Below, in pieces: positions 1 through 5,335 of a stretch of DNA of 5,335 bases. Positions within the stretch are counted from its first letter, which is position 1; each line of letters opens with the position of its first letter. The DNA lies in assembly GCA_017509065.1 (NCBI GenBank), contig JAFWQM010000220.1, positions 1 to 5,335 of the forward strand, read 5' to 3'. This DNA comes from Clostridia bacterium (GTDB lineage Bacteria > Bacillota_A > Clostridia > Christensenellales > Aristaeellaceae). The position numbers and the translations under genes are program-made. Below the pieces are notes generated by a model. That model saw only the letters and a program-made list of their open reading frames with translations, ran no database searches and was not told the origin of the DNA.

Positions 1-1
1 C

Positions 2-205
2 CTGTTCTGCGCGGGTCTGCCGATGGCCATCGGCGGTCTGATGAGCGGTATTTACCAGGGCAAAGTTGCCGCATCCGGCATTTACCTGTGCGCAAAGCGT
101 CCGGAAGAAACCGGTAAGGGCATCATCCTGGCCGCCATGGTTGAAACCTACGCAGTATTGGCACTGCTCATCTCCTTCATCATGGTAAACGGTGTAAAGC
201 TCTAA
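2..205 (+). CDS. ntpK: V-type ATPase subunit K (proteolipid/rotor ring), C-terminal part only
   Basis: This is the 3' end of the membrane rotor subunit, which forms the ion-carrying ring of the V-ATPase. The reading frame is open from the window edge (first full codon at base 2) to TAA at 203-205, giving 67 residues. A full-length two-hairpin proteolipid has about 155-160, so roughly the first 90 residues are missing upstream. The ATG at 23 is internal, not the true start. Visible are the end of the third membrane helix with the motif SGIYQGKVAASGI, a short polar loop (AKRPEETGKG), and a fourth hydrophobic helix beginning AAMVETYAVLALL. The Glu of METYA-type motif (codon 143-145) is the essential ion-binding carboxylate of the family. 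The Gln of YQGK (codon 56-58) aligns with a Na+ ligand in Enterococcus hirae NtpK (Gln110, recalled from the family). It is followed after 13 bases by subunit E. Identification is firm; ion specificity is inference. Confidence 0.95.
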   Translation: MFCAGLPMAIGGLMSGIYQGKVAASGIYLCAKRPEETGKGIILAAMVETYAVLALLISFIMVNGVKL

Positions 206-214
206 GGGAGGAAG
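206..214 (+). promoter_or_regulatory. Shine-Dalgarno site for subunit E
   Basis: GGGAGG at 206-211 begins directly after the K stop codon and lies 7 bases before the ATG at 219. It is a strong match to the anti-SD sequence and fixes the start of subunit E. It occupies most of the K-E gap, leaving no room for a separate promoter or terminator. Confidence 0.8.
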
Positions 215-218
215 ACCG

Positions 219-827
219 ATGGCAGCAAACAAGATTATTCTCAAGATAGAGGAAGACGGCGCCCGGGAAGCGGCTGAAATTGTTGATGCCGCTAAGAAAA
301 AGGCCGCTGCCTCTACTGAAAAAATAAAAGCTGCTGCAAAGGTAAAAATAGATGAAATCAATGCCCAGGCTGCGGCCGATGCCGACGAGGCAGCCCGCCG
401 CCAGACCCTGATCGCCGAACTGGAAGCCAGGAAGAACGCCCTGGACAGTAAGCGCAAGGTGCTGGAGGAAGCATTTGCCAAAGCGGAGGAAACCATCAAT
501 GCCATGCCGGATTACAAATGGGAGCAGTTCATTACTTCCATTGTCGTGAAATCCGCTGAAACCGGAACAGAAAAAATCTGCGTGCCGGCAGCGGACAGGG
601 CGAAATATGAAGGAGGCTTCCTGGCCCGGCTGAACGACGCGCTGGTGAAGGCAGGCAAGCAGGGAAAACTCACGCTGTCCGACGAGGCGGCGAAGTTCTC
701 CGGCGGCATCCTCCTGCAGGGCAAAACAAGTGATTTCGACGGATCCTTTGCAACGATTATGAGGGATGTCCGCACCCGGATCGAAAAGGAAGTGGCGGAC
801 ATGCTCTTTGCCGCGGAGGTGAAATAG
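219..827 (+). CDS. ntpE: V-type ATPase subunit E (peripheral stalk)
   Basis: Subunit E is one chain of the peripheral stalk that links the A3B3 head to the membrane stator arm and resists torque. The protein has 202 residues, a normal length for the family. Residues 1-95 are rich in Ala, Lys and Glu with no Pro or Trp, as expected for the long helical, coiled-coil arm that pairs with subunit H/G. From about residue 100 a mixed globular domain follows, ending in the family-typical block GGILLQGKTSDFDGSF (162-177) and a final helix (MRDVRTRIEKEVADMLF, 181-197) that contacts the top of the head. ATG at 219 is chosen because it has a good SD and because the N-terminus (KIILKIEEDGAREAAEIV) begins as other E subunits do. 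The stop TAG (825-827) is one base from the start of C, so the two are probably translationally coupled. Bases 281-360 are AT-rich compared with the neighbours, which follows from the Lys-rich helix. Confidence 0.93.
   Translation: MAANKIILKIEEDGAREAAEIVDAAKKKAAASTEKIKAAAKVKIDEINAQAAADADEAARRQTLIAELEARKNALDSKRKVLEEAFAKAEETINAMPDYKWEQFITSIVVKSAETGTEKICVPAADRAKYEGGFLARLNDALVKAGKQGKLTLSDEAAKFSGGILLQGKTSDFDGSFATIMRDVRTRIEKEVADMLFAAEVK
815..821 (+). promoter_or_regulatory. Shine-Dalgarno site for subunit C, inside the end of E
   Basis: GGAGGTG lies within the last codons of subunit E, 7 bases before the ATG at 829. It is a near-perfect anti-SD match. Because the E stop is TAG followed by a single C and then ATG, ribosomes ending E are well placed to restart on C. 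Confidence 0.8.
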
Positions 828-828
828 C

Positions 829-1821
829 ATGCCGCAGGCAAGTTATGAATACGCAGTAGGCCGTATCAGCCAGCTCTCCACAAAGATGCTGGACGCGGCC
901 AAGCTGAGACGTATCTACGAGGCAGGTTCGTTTCAGGAAGCGCTGGCGCTGCTGCTGGAAACCGGGTACGGCGGAAACCTGAGTCCCGAACAGCTTGCGA
1001 CGGAAGAAATCGACTACGTCATCCGGGAGCAGCTGCAGATTTCCAGGCGGATCGTGTGGGAAGTTACCCCCGCGCCGGAACTCACCAGCCTGTTCCTGCT
1101 GGAAGTGGACGGACACAACCTTAAGACACTGCTGAAAGCGCGTCTTCTGGGCGTCGAAGCACCCGACGTGCTCATCGACGGCGGATCCTTCCCCCTGGAA
1201 CAGCTGAAGGAGTGCGTGGCCACATCCAACTATGAACCCCTGCCCAAAGTCTACCGGGATACCCTGAACCGGATCGAGGCAGAAACGGCGCGGGGGGTGG
1301 ACCCGCTGAAACTCAGCGCCGAGATTGACGGAGCCATGTTCCGTCACATCAAAAACGTGCTGGATGATAAACACGACCACAGCTTCGTCCGGGACTACTT
1401 CTCCCTGCAGGCAGACTTCCAGAACGCCCGCAGCGTAGTGAGGGCAAGGCTCCTCAACTGGGACGTGGACAAGCTGCGTCTCATGCTCCTGGAAGGCGGG
1501 GAAATTGATTTCAACGTGTTCCTGGAAGGGATGGACACCCCCATGGAACAGCTGGGAGCAAAATTCAACAGAGGCAAGAACGGCAAGCTTATTTCCCAGA
1601 GTGTGGAGGAATATGTTACCACCGGCGATGCATCTGTTCTGAAACGTAAAATGGAAACAGCGCTGATGCATGTTCTGCGCAGTGTGAAATGGGATATGTT
1701 TTCCCTGGGTCCGATCATCGGATACCTCATGGGCCGCGAGGCGGAAGCCAAAGCCCTCCGGGTGATCTTCGGAGCCAAGCGGGGCGGCTTTGATTACGAG
1801 CTGCCCGAATTATACGCATAG
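829..1821 (+). CDS. ntpC: V-type ATPase subunit C (d-type rotor socket)
   Basis: Subunit C (equivalent to eukaryotic subunit d) sits as a funnel-shaped socket on the K ring and couples it to the D-F central shaft. The protein has 330 residues, normal for the family, and is largely helical with no membrane segment. The N-terminus carries the typical YAVGRI (8-13) and AAKLRRIYEAGSFQEALALL (23-42). Three similar helical units, known in this family, can be seen from related motifs: LEVDGHNLKTLLKARLLG (91-108), LQADFQNARSVVRARLL (193-209) and a weaker REAEAKALRVIFGAKRGG (303-320). The C-terminus ends in ELPELYA. ATG at 829 is supported by a strong SD and the expected N-terminal motif. The gene lies between E and F, its usual place in ntp operons. 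The stop is TAG at 1819-1821, with 14 bases before F. No frameshift is seen. Confidence 0.93.
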   Translation: MPQASYEYAVGRISQLSTKMLDAAKLRRIYEAGSFQEALALLLETGYGGNLSPEQLATEEIDYVIREQLQISRRIVWEVTPAPELTSLFLLEVDGHNLKTLLKARLLGVEAPDVLIDGGSFPLEQLKECVATSNYEPLPKVYRDTLNRIEAETARGVDPLKLSAEIDGAMFRHIKNVLDDKHDHSFVRDYFSLQADFQNARSVVRARLLNWDVDKLRLMLLEGGEIDFNVFLEGMDTPMEQLGAKFNRGKNGKLISQSVEEYVTTGDASVLKRKMETALMHVLRSVKWDMFSLGPIIGYLMGREAEAKALRVIFGAKRGGFDYELPELYA

Positions 1822-1829
1822 AAAGGCGG
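1822..1829 (+). promoter_or_regulatory. Probable, imperfect Shine-Dalgarno site for subunit F
   Basis: AAAGGCGG lies in the C-F gap, 6 bases before the ATG at 1836. It matches the anti-SD less well than the sites before E, C and B because a C interrupts the purine run. It is the only candidate for this start. Confidence 0.55.
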
Positions 1830-1835
1830 CTGTCT

Positions 1836-2162
1836 ATGAAGGAACGAAAAATCGCGGTCATTGGCGACCCCGGTTCCGTAATGATCTTCAAGGCGATCGG
1901 CCTGGATGTGTATTACGAGGAACAGGGACCCATGATAGAAAAACGGATACACAAACTGGCGGACAAAGGGTATGCGGTCATCTACATCACCGAAGAAGCC
2001 GCCCAGCTGGTACCCGAAGCAATTGATTATTACACTACTGCGACATTTCCTGCCATTATCCCCATCCCGTCCGCCAAGGGCAGCCTGGGGCTGGGCATGA
2101 AAAGGCTGAAAGGCAATGTTGAGAAGGCTGTTGGCGCAGACATTCTGTTTAAGGAAGGGTAG
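1836..2162 (+). CDS. ntpG: V-type ATPase subunit F (central stalk)
   Basis: Subunit F is a small Rossmann-like protein that binds the coiled-coil shaft subunit D and, in related enzymes, modulates ATPase activity. The protein has 108 residues against about 100-110 in the family. The first strand and loop are KIAVIGDPGSVMIFKAIGLD (5-24). A central strand, YAVIYITEEAAQLV (46-59), follows. The diagnostic block is IIPIPSAKGSLGLG (74-87) followed by VEKAVGADILF (95-105) near the C-terminus. ATG at 1836 places IAVIGD at the expected distance from the N-terminus. It sits directly before A, as in E. hirae, where the homologue is named NtpG; other bacteria call it atpF or ntpF, so the symbol depends on the naming scheme. 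The gap to A is 11 bases. Family identity is secure from motifs, size and position. Confidence 0.93.
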   Translation: MKERKIAVIGDPGSVMIFKAIGLDVYYEEQGPMIEKRIHKLADKGYAVIYITEEAAQLVPEAIDYYTTATFPAIIPIPSAKGSLGLGMKRLKGNVEKAVGADILFKEG

Positions 2163-2164
2163 GT
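2152..2164 (+). promoter_or_regulatory. Shine-Dalgarno region for subunit A (extended or suboptimally placed)
   Basis: The purine run AGGAAGGG at 2152-2159 ends 14 bases before the ATG at 2174. AGGT (2161-2164) is at a better 9-base distance but is a short match. Which one is used cannot be decided from sequence. The ATG at 2174 is still secure, because the protein begins with the family-typical [15 protein letters not shown]. Confidence 0.5.
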
Positions 2165-2173
2165 AAATAGCCG

Positions 2174-3946
2174 ATGAGTGGAACTATAGTAAAAGTATCA
2201 GGCCCGCTGATCGTTGCCAGCGGCATGGGCGACGTAGAACTCTACGACGTGGTCCGTGTCAGCGAGAAGCATCTGATTGGCGAGGTAATCGAATTGCGGG
2301 GCGACATGGCCTCCATTCAGGTATATGAAGAAACGGCAGGCCTGGGACCCGGCGAGCCGGTGGAATCAACCGGTTCCCCGCTGTCCGTAGAACTGGCGCC
2401 GGGTCTGATCGAAGGTATCTTCGACGGCATCCAGCGTCCGCTGGACGTGCTGTACAACAAAGCGGGCGACCGTATCACCCGCGGCGTGGAAGTGCCCAAA
2501 CTGAACCGTGAGAAAAAATGGAAATTTGAACCGAAAGTGCATGTCGGCGACCACGTAACGGGCGGCGACATCATCGGCGTGGTCCAGGAGACCCCGGCCG
2601 TACTCCACAAGATCATGCTGCCTCCCCGCAAGGAAGGCGTTGTGGAGTGGGTGTTCAGCGGCGAAGCCACCATTCTGGATCCGGTTTACAAAATCAAAGA
2701 CAAAGACGGCAACGTGACGGAGTACCCGATGCTCCAGACCTGGCCTGTGCGCCGGAGCCGTCCCTATAAAGAAAAACTGCCCCCGACGGAACCCATGGTT
2801 ACCGGCCAGCGCGTCGTGGACGCCCTCTTCCCCATCGCCAAAGGCGGTGTGGCAGCCGTACCGGGTCCTTTCGGCAGCGGCAAGACCGTTATCCAGCATC
2901 AGCTGGCCAAGTGGGCTGACGCCGACATCATCATCTACGTAGGCTGCGGCGAACGCGGCAACGAGATGACCGACGTACTGATGGAATTCCCGGAACTGAG
3001 CGACCCCCGTACGGGACTGCCGCTGATGAAGCGCACCGTGCTCATCGCCAACACCTCCGACATGCCCGTTGCGGCCCGTGAAGCCTCCATCTACACCGGC
3101 ATCACCATTGCGGAATACTTCCGCGACATGGGTTACAAAGTCGCCATCATGGCGGACTCCACCTCCCGCTGGGCCGAAGCCATGCGTGAAATGAGCTCCC
3201 GTCTGGAAGAAATGCCCGGCGACGAAGGCTACCCTGCGTACCTGAGCTCCCGTCTGGCAGAATTCTACGAACGGGCCGGTATCGTAAAATGTATCGGCAA
3301 CGAGGACCGCACCGGAGCGGTTTCCGCCATCGGGGCCGTATCACCCCCCGGCGGCGATATTTCCGAACCGGTATCCCAGGCCACCCTGCGTATCGTCAAG
3401 GTATTCTGGTGCCTGTCCGCGGCCCTGGCCTATGCCCGTCACTTCCCGGCTATCGACTGGCTGCAGAGCTACTCCCTGTACAGCGACCGCCTGCGGAATT
3501 ACTACAACAGCTCCGTATCTCCCGACTGGGCCGGCATGGTCTCCAAGATGATGACCATCCTCCAGGAAGAAGCGGAACTGAACGAAATCGTGCGTCTGGT
3601 AGGCGTGGACGCCCTGAGCTTCAAGGACCGTATCACCCTGGAATGCGCCCGCTCCATCCGCGAAGACTTCCTGCACCAGAACTCTTTCCACGAAGTGGAT
3701 ACCTACACCTCCCTGGAAAAACAGCATGACATGATGAAGCTGATCCTCACCTGGTACGACAAGGCGGAGGCCGCCCTGGAGCAGCACGTGCACCTGGACA
3801 AGCTGATCGATATGCCGGTCCGTGAGGAAATCGGCCGTATGAAATACATTCCCGAAAAGGAACGGGAAGAAAAGTTTGGCGCCATCGCCAAAAATTTGGA
3901 CGCTGCCTTTGCAGCGCTGACTGAGGGAGGCGAACTCGATGCGTAA
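2174..3946 (+). CDS. ntpA: V-type ATPase catalytic subunit A
   Basis: Subunit A carries the catalytic ATP sites; three copies alternate with three B subunits in the soluble head. The protein has 590 residues, the usual length. The N-terminal beta-barrel starts [15 protein letters not shown] (4-18). An inserted 'bulge' domain at about 115-190 (from [19 protein letters not shown]) distinguishes A from the F1 beta subunit. The P-loop is GPFGSGKT (231-238, bases 2864-2887), with Lys237 and Thr238 for phosphate and Mg2+. The catalytic glutamate is in [13 protein letters not shown] (Glu260, followed by Arg261). The Walker B strand with the SRW motif is [11 protein letters not shown] (323-333). [14 protein letters not shown] (387-400) is the conserved segment near the nucleotide. 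The rest is the helical C-terminal domain. No intein interrupts the P-loop. One departure from what I recall of the family is [10 protein letters not shown] (411-420), where FWxLDA is usual. The last 8 bases overlap the start of B. Confidence 0.97.
   Translation: MSGTIVKVSGPLIVASGMGDVELYDVVRVSEKHLIGEVIELRGDMASIQVYEETAGLGPGEPVESTGSPLSVELAPGLIEGIFDGIQRPLDVLYNKAGDRITRGVEVPKLNREKKWKFEPKVHVGDHVTGGDIIGVVQETPAVLHKIMLPPRKEGVVEWVFSGEATILDPVYKIKDKDGNVTEYPMLQTWPVRRSRPYKEKLPPTEPMVTGQRVVDALFPIAKGGVAAVPGPFGSGKTVIQHQLAKWADADIIIYVGCGERGNEMTDVLMEFPELSDPRTGLPLMKRTVLIANTSDMPVAAREASIYTGITIAEYFRDMGYKVAIMADSTSRWAEAMREMSSRLEEMPGDEGYPAYLSSRLAEFYERAGIVKCIGNEDRTGAVSAIGAVSPPGGDISEPVSQATLRIVKVFWCLSAALAYARHFPAIDWLQSYSLYSDRLRNYYNSSVSPDWAGMVSKMMTILQEEAELNEIVRLVGVDALSFKDRITLECARSIREDFLHQNSFHEVDTYTSLEKQHDMMKLILTWYDKAEAALEQHVHLDKLIDMPVREEIGRMKYIPEKEREEKFGAIAKNLDAAFAALTEGGELDA
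3924..3946 (+). promoter_or_regulatory. A-B junction: SD for B inside A and 8-base gene overlap
   Basis: AGGGAGG (3924-3930) lies in the final codons of A, 8 bases before the ATG of B at 3939. The B start codon precedes the TAA of A (3944-3946), so the two genes share 3939-3946 in different frames. This arrangement favours translational coupling, which would suit two subunits needed in a 3:3 ratio; the coupling itself is inferred. Confidence 0.75.
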
Positions 3947-5335
3947 AGATTACAAAACAATTCGCGAGGTCGTCGGCCCGCTGATGCTGGTTGACCAGGT
4001 AGAAGGCGTCAAATACGACGAACTGGTGGAGATCCAGCAGGCCAACGGCGAGATCCGAAGCGGCAAGGTGCTGGTGATCGACGGCGACAAGGCGCTGGTA
4101 CAGCTCTTTGAAAGTTCCCAGGGCCTGAAGATCGACGATGCCAAGGCCCGCTTCCTGGGTCACGGCGTACGTCTGGGCGTGTCCCCGGCCATGCTGGGCC
4201 GCGTCTTCGACGGAATGGGCCGCCCCATTGACGGCGGCGCCGACATCATCCCCGACGAATACCGGGATATCAACGGCGAACCCATGAACCCGGCCGCCCG
4301 CGACTATCCTGCCGAATTCATTCAGACCGGCGTCAGCGCCATCGACGGACTGAACACCCTGGTCCGCGGCCAGAAACTGCCGGTATTCTCCGGCTCCGGC
4401 CTGCCCCATGCCCAGCTGGCGGCGCAGATTGCCCGTCAGGCAAAGGTACTGGGTACCGGCGAAGGCTTCGCCGTGGTATTCGCGGCGGTAGGTATCACCT
4501 TCGAAGAAGCCAACTTCTTCATGGAAGACTTTAACCGTACCGGCGCGCTGGCCCGTGCCGTTATGTTCATCAACCTGGCCAACGACCCGGCGGTAGAACG
4601 TATCTCCACCCCGCGTATGGCCATCACTGCTGCCGAATACCTGGCCTACGAACTGGGCATGCACGTACTGGTTATCATCACCGATATCACCAACTACGCC
4701 GACGCCCTCCGCGAAGTTTCCGCAGCCCGTAAAGAAGTCCCCGGCCGCCGCGGCTACCCCGGTTACCTGTACACCGACCTTGCGACCATGTACGAACGGG
4801 CCGGCCGTATCAAGGGCAAGAAGGGTTCCATCACCCAGATCCCCATCCTGTCCATGCCGGAAGACGACAAGACCCATCCCATCCCGGACTTGACCGGTTA
4901 CATCACCGAAGGACAGATCATCCTGTCCCGTGAACTCTACCGCAAGGGCCTGACCCCGCCGATCGACGTACTGCCGTCCCTGTCCCGTCTGAAAGATAAG
5001 GGCGTAGGCAAGGGCAAGACCCGGGAAGACCACGCCGACACCATGAACCAGCTGTTCGCCGCGTACGCACAAGGCAAGCAGGCGAAGGAACTGGCCACCA
5101 TCCTGGGCGAGGCCGCGCTCTCCAAGGTAGATAAGCTGTACGCGAAGTTTGCCGACGCATTTGAAAAAGAATACGTTTCCCAGGGCTACGAAACCAACCG
5201 CAGCATCATCGAGACCCTGGACCTGGGCTGGAAACTGCTGGGCATCCTGCCCCGCAGCGAGCTGAAACGTATCCGCGACGAATATCTGGACAAATACTAT
5301 GTTCCTGCTGCTACAGAGGATAACGAGGGGGAATA
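3939..5335 (+). CDS. ntpB: V-type ATPase subunit B (non-catalytic), complete or missing only the last base of its stop codon
   Basis: Subunit B alternates with A in the head, supplies the arginine finger to the catalytic site and binds nucleotide weakly or not at all in its own degenerate site. The frame is open from ATG 3939 to the window edge: 465 codons to 5333, then TA at 5334-5335. TA is probably the start of TAA or TAG, since 465 residues is about the family length and the preceding tail (AATEDNEGE) is acidic and disordered-looking. The beta-barrel begins [15 protein letters not shown] (5-19). The P-loop position reads [12 protein letters not shown] (150-161), with no Lys-Thr pair, as normal for B. 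Further conserved blocks are [20 protein letters not shown] (258-277) and [20 protein letters not shown] (305-324). The arginine finger is Arg350 in [11 protein letters not shown] (bases 4986-4988). [20 protein letters not shown] (425-444) is the typical C-terminal helix. The sequence closely resembles E. hirae NtpB as I recall it. Confidence 0.97.
   Translation, partial: MRKDYKTIREVVGPLMLVDQVEGVKYDELVEIQQANGEIRSGKVLVIDGDKALVQLFESSQGLKIDDAKARFLGHGVRLGVSPAMLGRVFDGMGRPIDGGADIIPDEYRDINGEPMNPAARDYPAEFIQTGVSAIDGLNTLVRGQKLPVFSGSGLPHAQLAAQIARQAKVLGTGEGFAVVFAAVGITFEEANFFMEDFNRTGALARAVMFINLANDPAVERISTPRMAITAAEYLAYELGMHVLVIITDITNYADALREVSAARKEVPGRRGYPGYLYTDLATMYERAGRIKGKKGSITQIPILSMPEDDKTHPIPDLTGYITEGQIILSRELYRKGLTPPIDVLPSLSRLKDKGVGKGKTREDHADTMNQLFAAYAQGKQAKELATILGEAALSKVDKLYAKFADAFEKEYVSQGYETNRSIIETLDLGWKLLGILPRSELKRIRDEYLDKYYVPAATEDNEGE
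5324..5333 (+). promoter_or_regulatory. Possible Shine-Dalgarno site for the next gene (expected subunit D)
   Basis: The purine run CGAGGGGGAA at the very end of B resembles the SD sites embedded in the ends of E and A. In ntp operons the gene after B is the central-shaft subunit D. Its start codon would lie just beyond base 5335 and may overlap or abut the B stop. The purine run is visible; its role is inferred from the layout. Confidence 0.4.

Noticed and set aside
180..830. 216-residue minus-strand open frame opposite subunit E
   Set aside because: It covers almost exactly the reverse of subunit E and is Phe/Gly/Arg/Leu-rich because Lys/Glu codons read backwards as Phe/Leu codons. There is no evidence for a gene.
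757..1671. 304-residue minus-strand open frame opposite subunit C
   Set aside because: It is the antisense shadow of a conserved gene, with His/Gln/Cys-rich composition and no motif or supporting gene context.
1790..2026. 78-residue plus-strand open frame across the C-F junction
   Set aside because: It is out of frame with both C and F, whose motifs are well conserved there; its composition is Arg/Gly/Thr-rich with no motif.
2864..2887. Possible intein at the P-loop of subunit A, a known insertion site in some archaeal and yeast V-ATPase A subunits
   Set aside because: The P-loop and its flanks are contiguous, and the protein has the normal length of 590 residues.
2366..2899. 177-residue minus-strand open frame opposite subunit A
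   Set aside because: It is antisense to the conserved bulge and P-loop region of A, with no recognisable family.
3289..3729. 146-residue plus-strand open frame inside subunit A
   Set aside because: It is an out-of-frame shadow of the A gene, Arg/Pro/Gly-rich, and the A frame is intact across it.
3747..5072. 441-residue minus-strand open frame opposite subunit B
   Set aside because: It lies antisense to the complete, strongly conserved B gene (and the end of A). Its translation is Gly/Val/His/Gln-rich with no recognisable domain, as expected from reverse reading of GC-biased codons.
2174..5335. Alternative reading of A/B as F1 ATP synthase beta/alpha or a flagellar/type III secretion ATPase
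   Set aside because: A has the long bulge insertion before the P-loop, B has a degenerate P-loop with the LPSLSR arginine-finger motif, and the E, C, F and K neighbours occur only in V/A-type enzymes.
1..5335. A novel or accessory system (defence, mobile element, RNA gene) hidden between the ATPase genes
   Set aside because: Genes cover essentially the whole window, with gaps of at most 14 bases. I saw no direct or inverted repeats, tRNA-like folds, terminator hairpins or extra domains in any subunit.

Overview
The window is a tightly packed, single-strand stretch of a bacterial V-type (V/A-type) rotary ATPase operon. Every gene lies on the + strand, in the order K(partial)-E-C-F-A-B. This matches the core of the Enterococcus hirae ntp operon (K-E-C-G-A-B-D; the E. 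hirae NtpG protein is the subunit F homologue). No intergenic gap exceeds about 15 bases, apart from one 8-base overlap between A and B. There is no mobile element, RNA gene, CRISPR array, terminator or obvious promoter, so this is the middle of a longer transcript that begins before base 1 and continues after base 5335.

Layout: bases 2-205 are the C-terminal end of the membrane rotor (proteolipid) subunit K. Bases 219-827 encode the peripheral-stalk subunit E. Bases 829-1821 encode subunit C (the d-type socket joining the central stalk to the rotor ring). Bases 1836-2162 encode the small central-stalk subunit F. Bases 2174-3946 encode the catalytic subunit A. Bases 3939-5335 encode the non-catalytic nucleotide-binding subunit B. 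B has 465 readable codons, and the window stops after the first two bases (TA) of what is probably its stop codon. Subunits I (stator membrane arm), H/G (second peripheral-stalk chain) and D (central shaft) are not in the window. They are expected outside it, with D most likely just downstream of B.

Together A and B form the alternating A3B3 head that hydrolyses or makes ATP. F (with D) and C form the rotating shaft and its socket on the K ring, and E is part of the stator that holds the head. All catalytic residues I looked for are present: P-loop, GER glutamate and Walker B in A, the arginine finger in B, and the ion-binding glutamate in K. The complex therefore looks functional. The K fragment keeps a glutamine (codon 56-58) as well as the glutamate (143-145) that bind Na+ in E. 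hirae, so Na+ coupling is possible. The deciding first-hairpin residues lie upstream of the window.

Organism: a bacterium, most likely an anaerobic Firmicute, because the gene order and the A and B sequences resemble those of Enterococcus and clostridial enzymes. The fairly high GC and GC-rich third positions would suit a Negativicute (for example the Acidaminococcus group) or a GC-rich Clostridium relative. This placement is a guess from general resemblance, not from a search. I found no previously undescribed system here; the window is an ordinary, intact V-ATPase operon, and the findings listed are small points.
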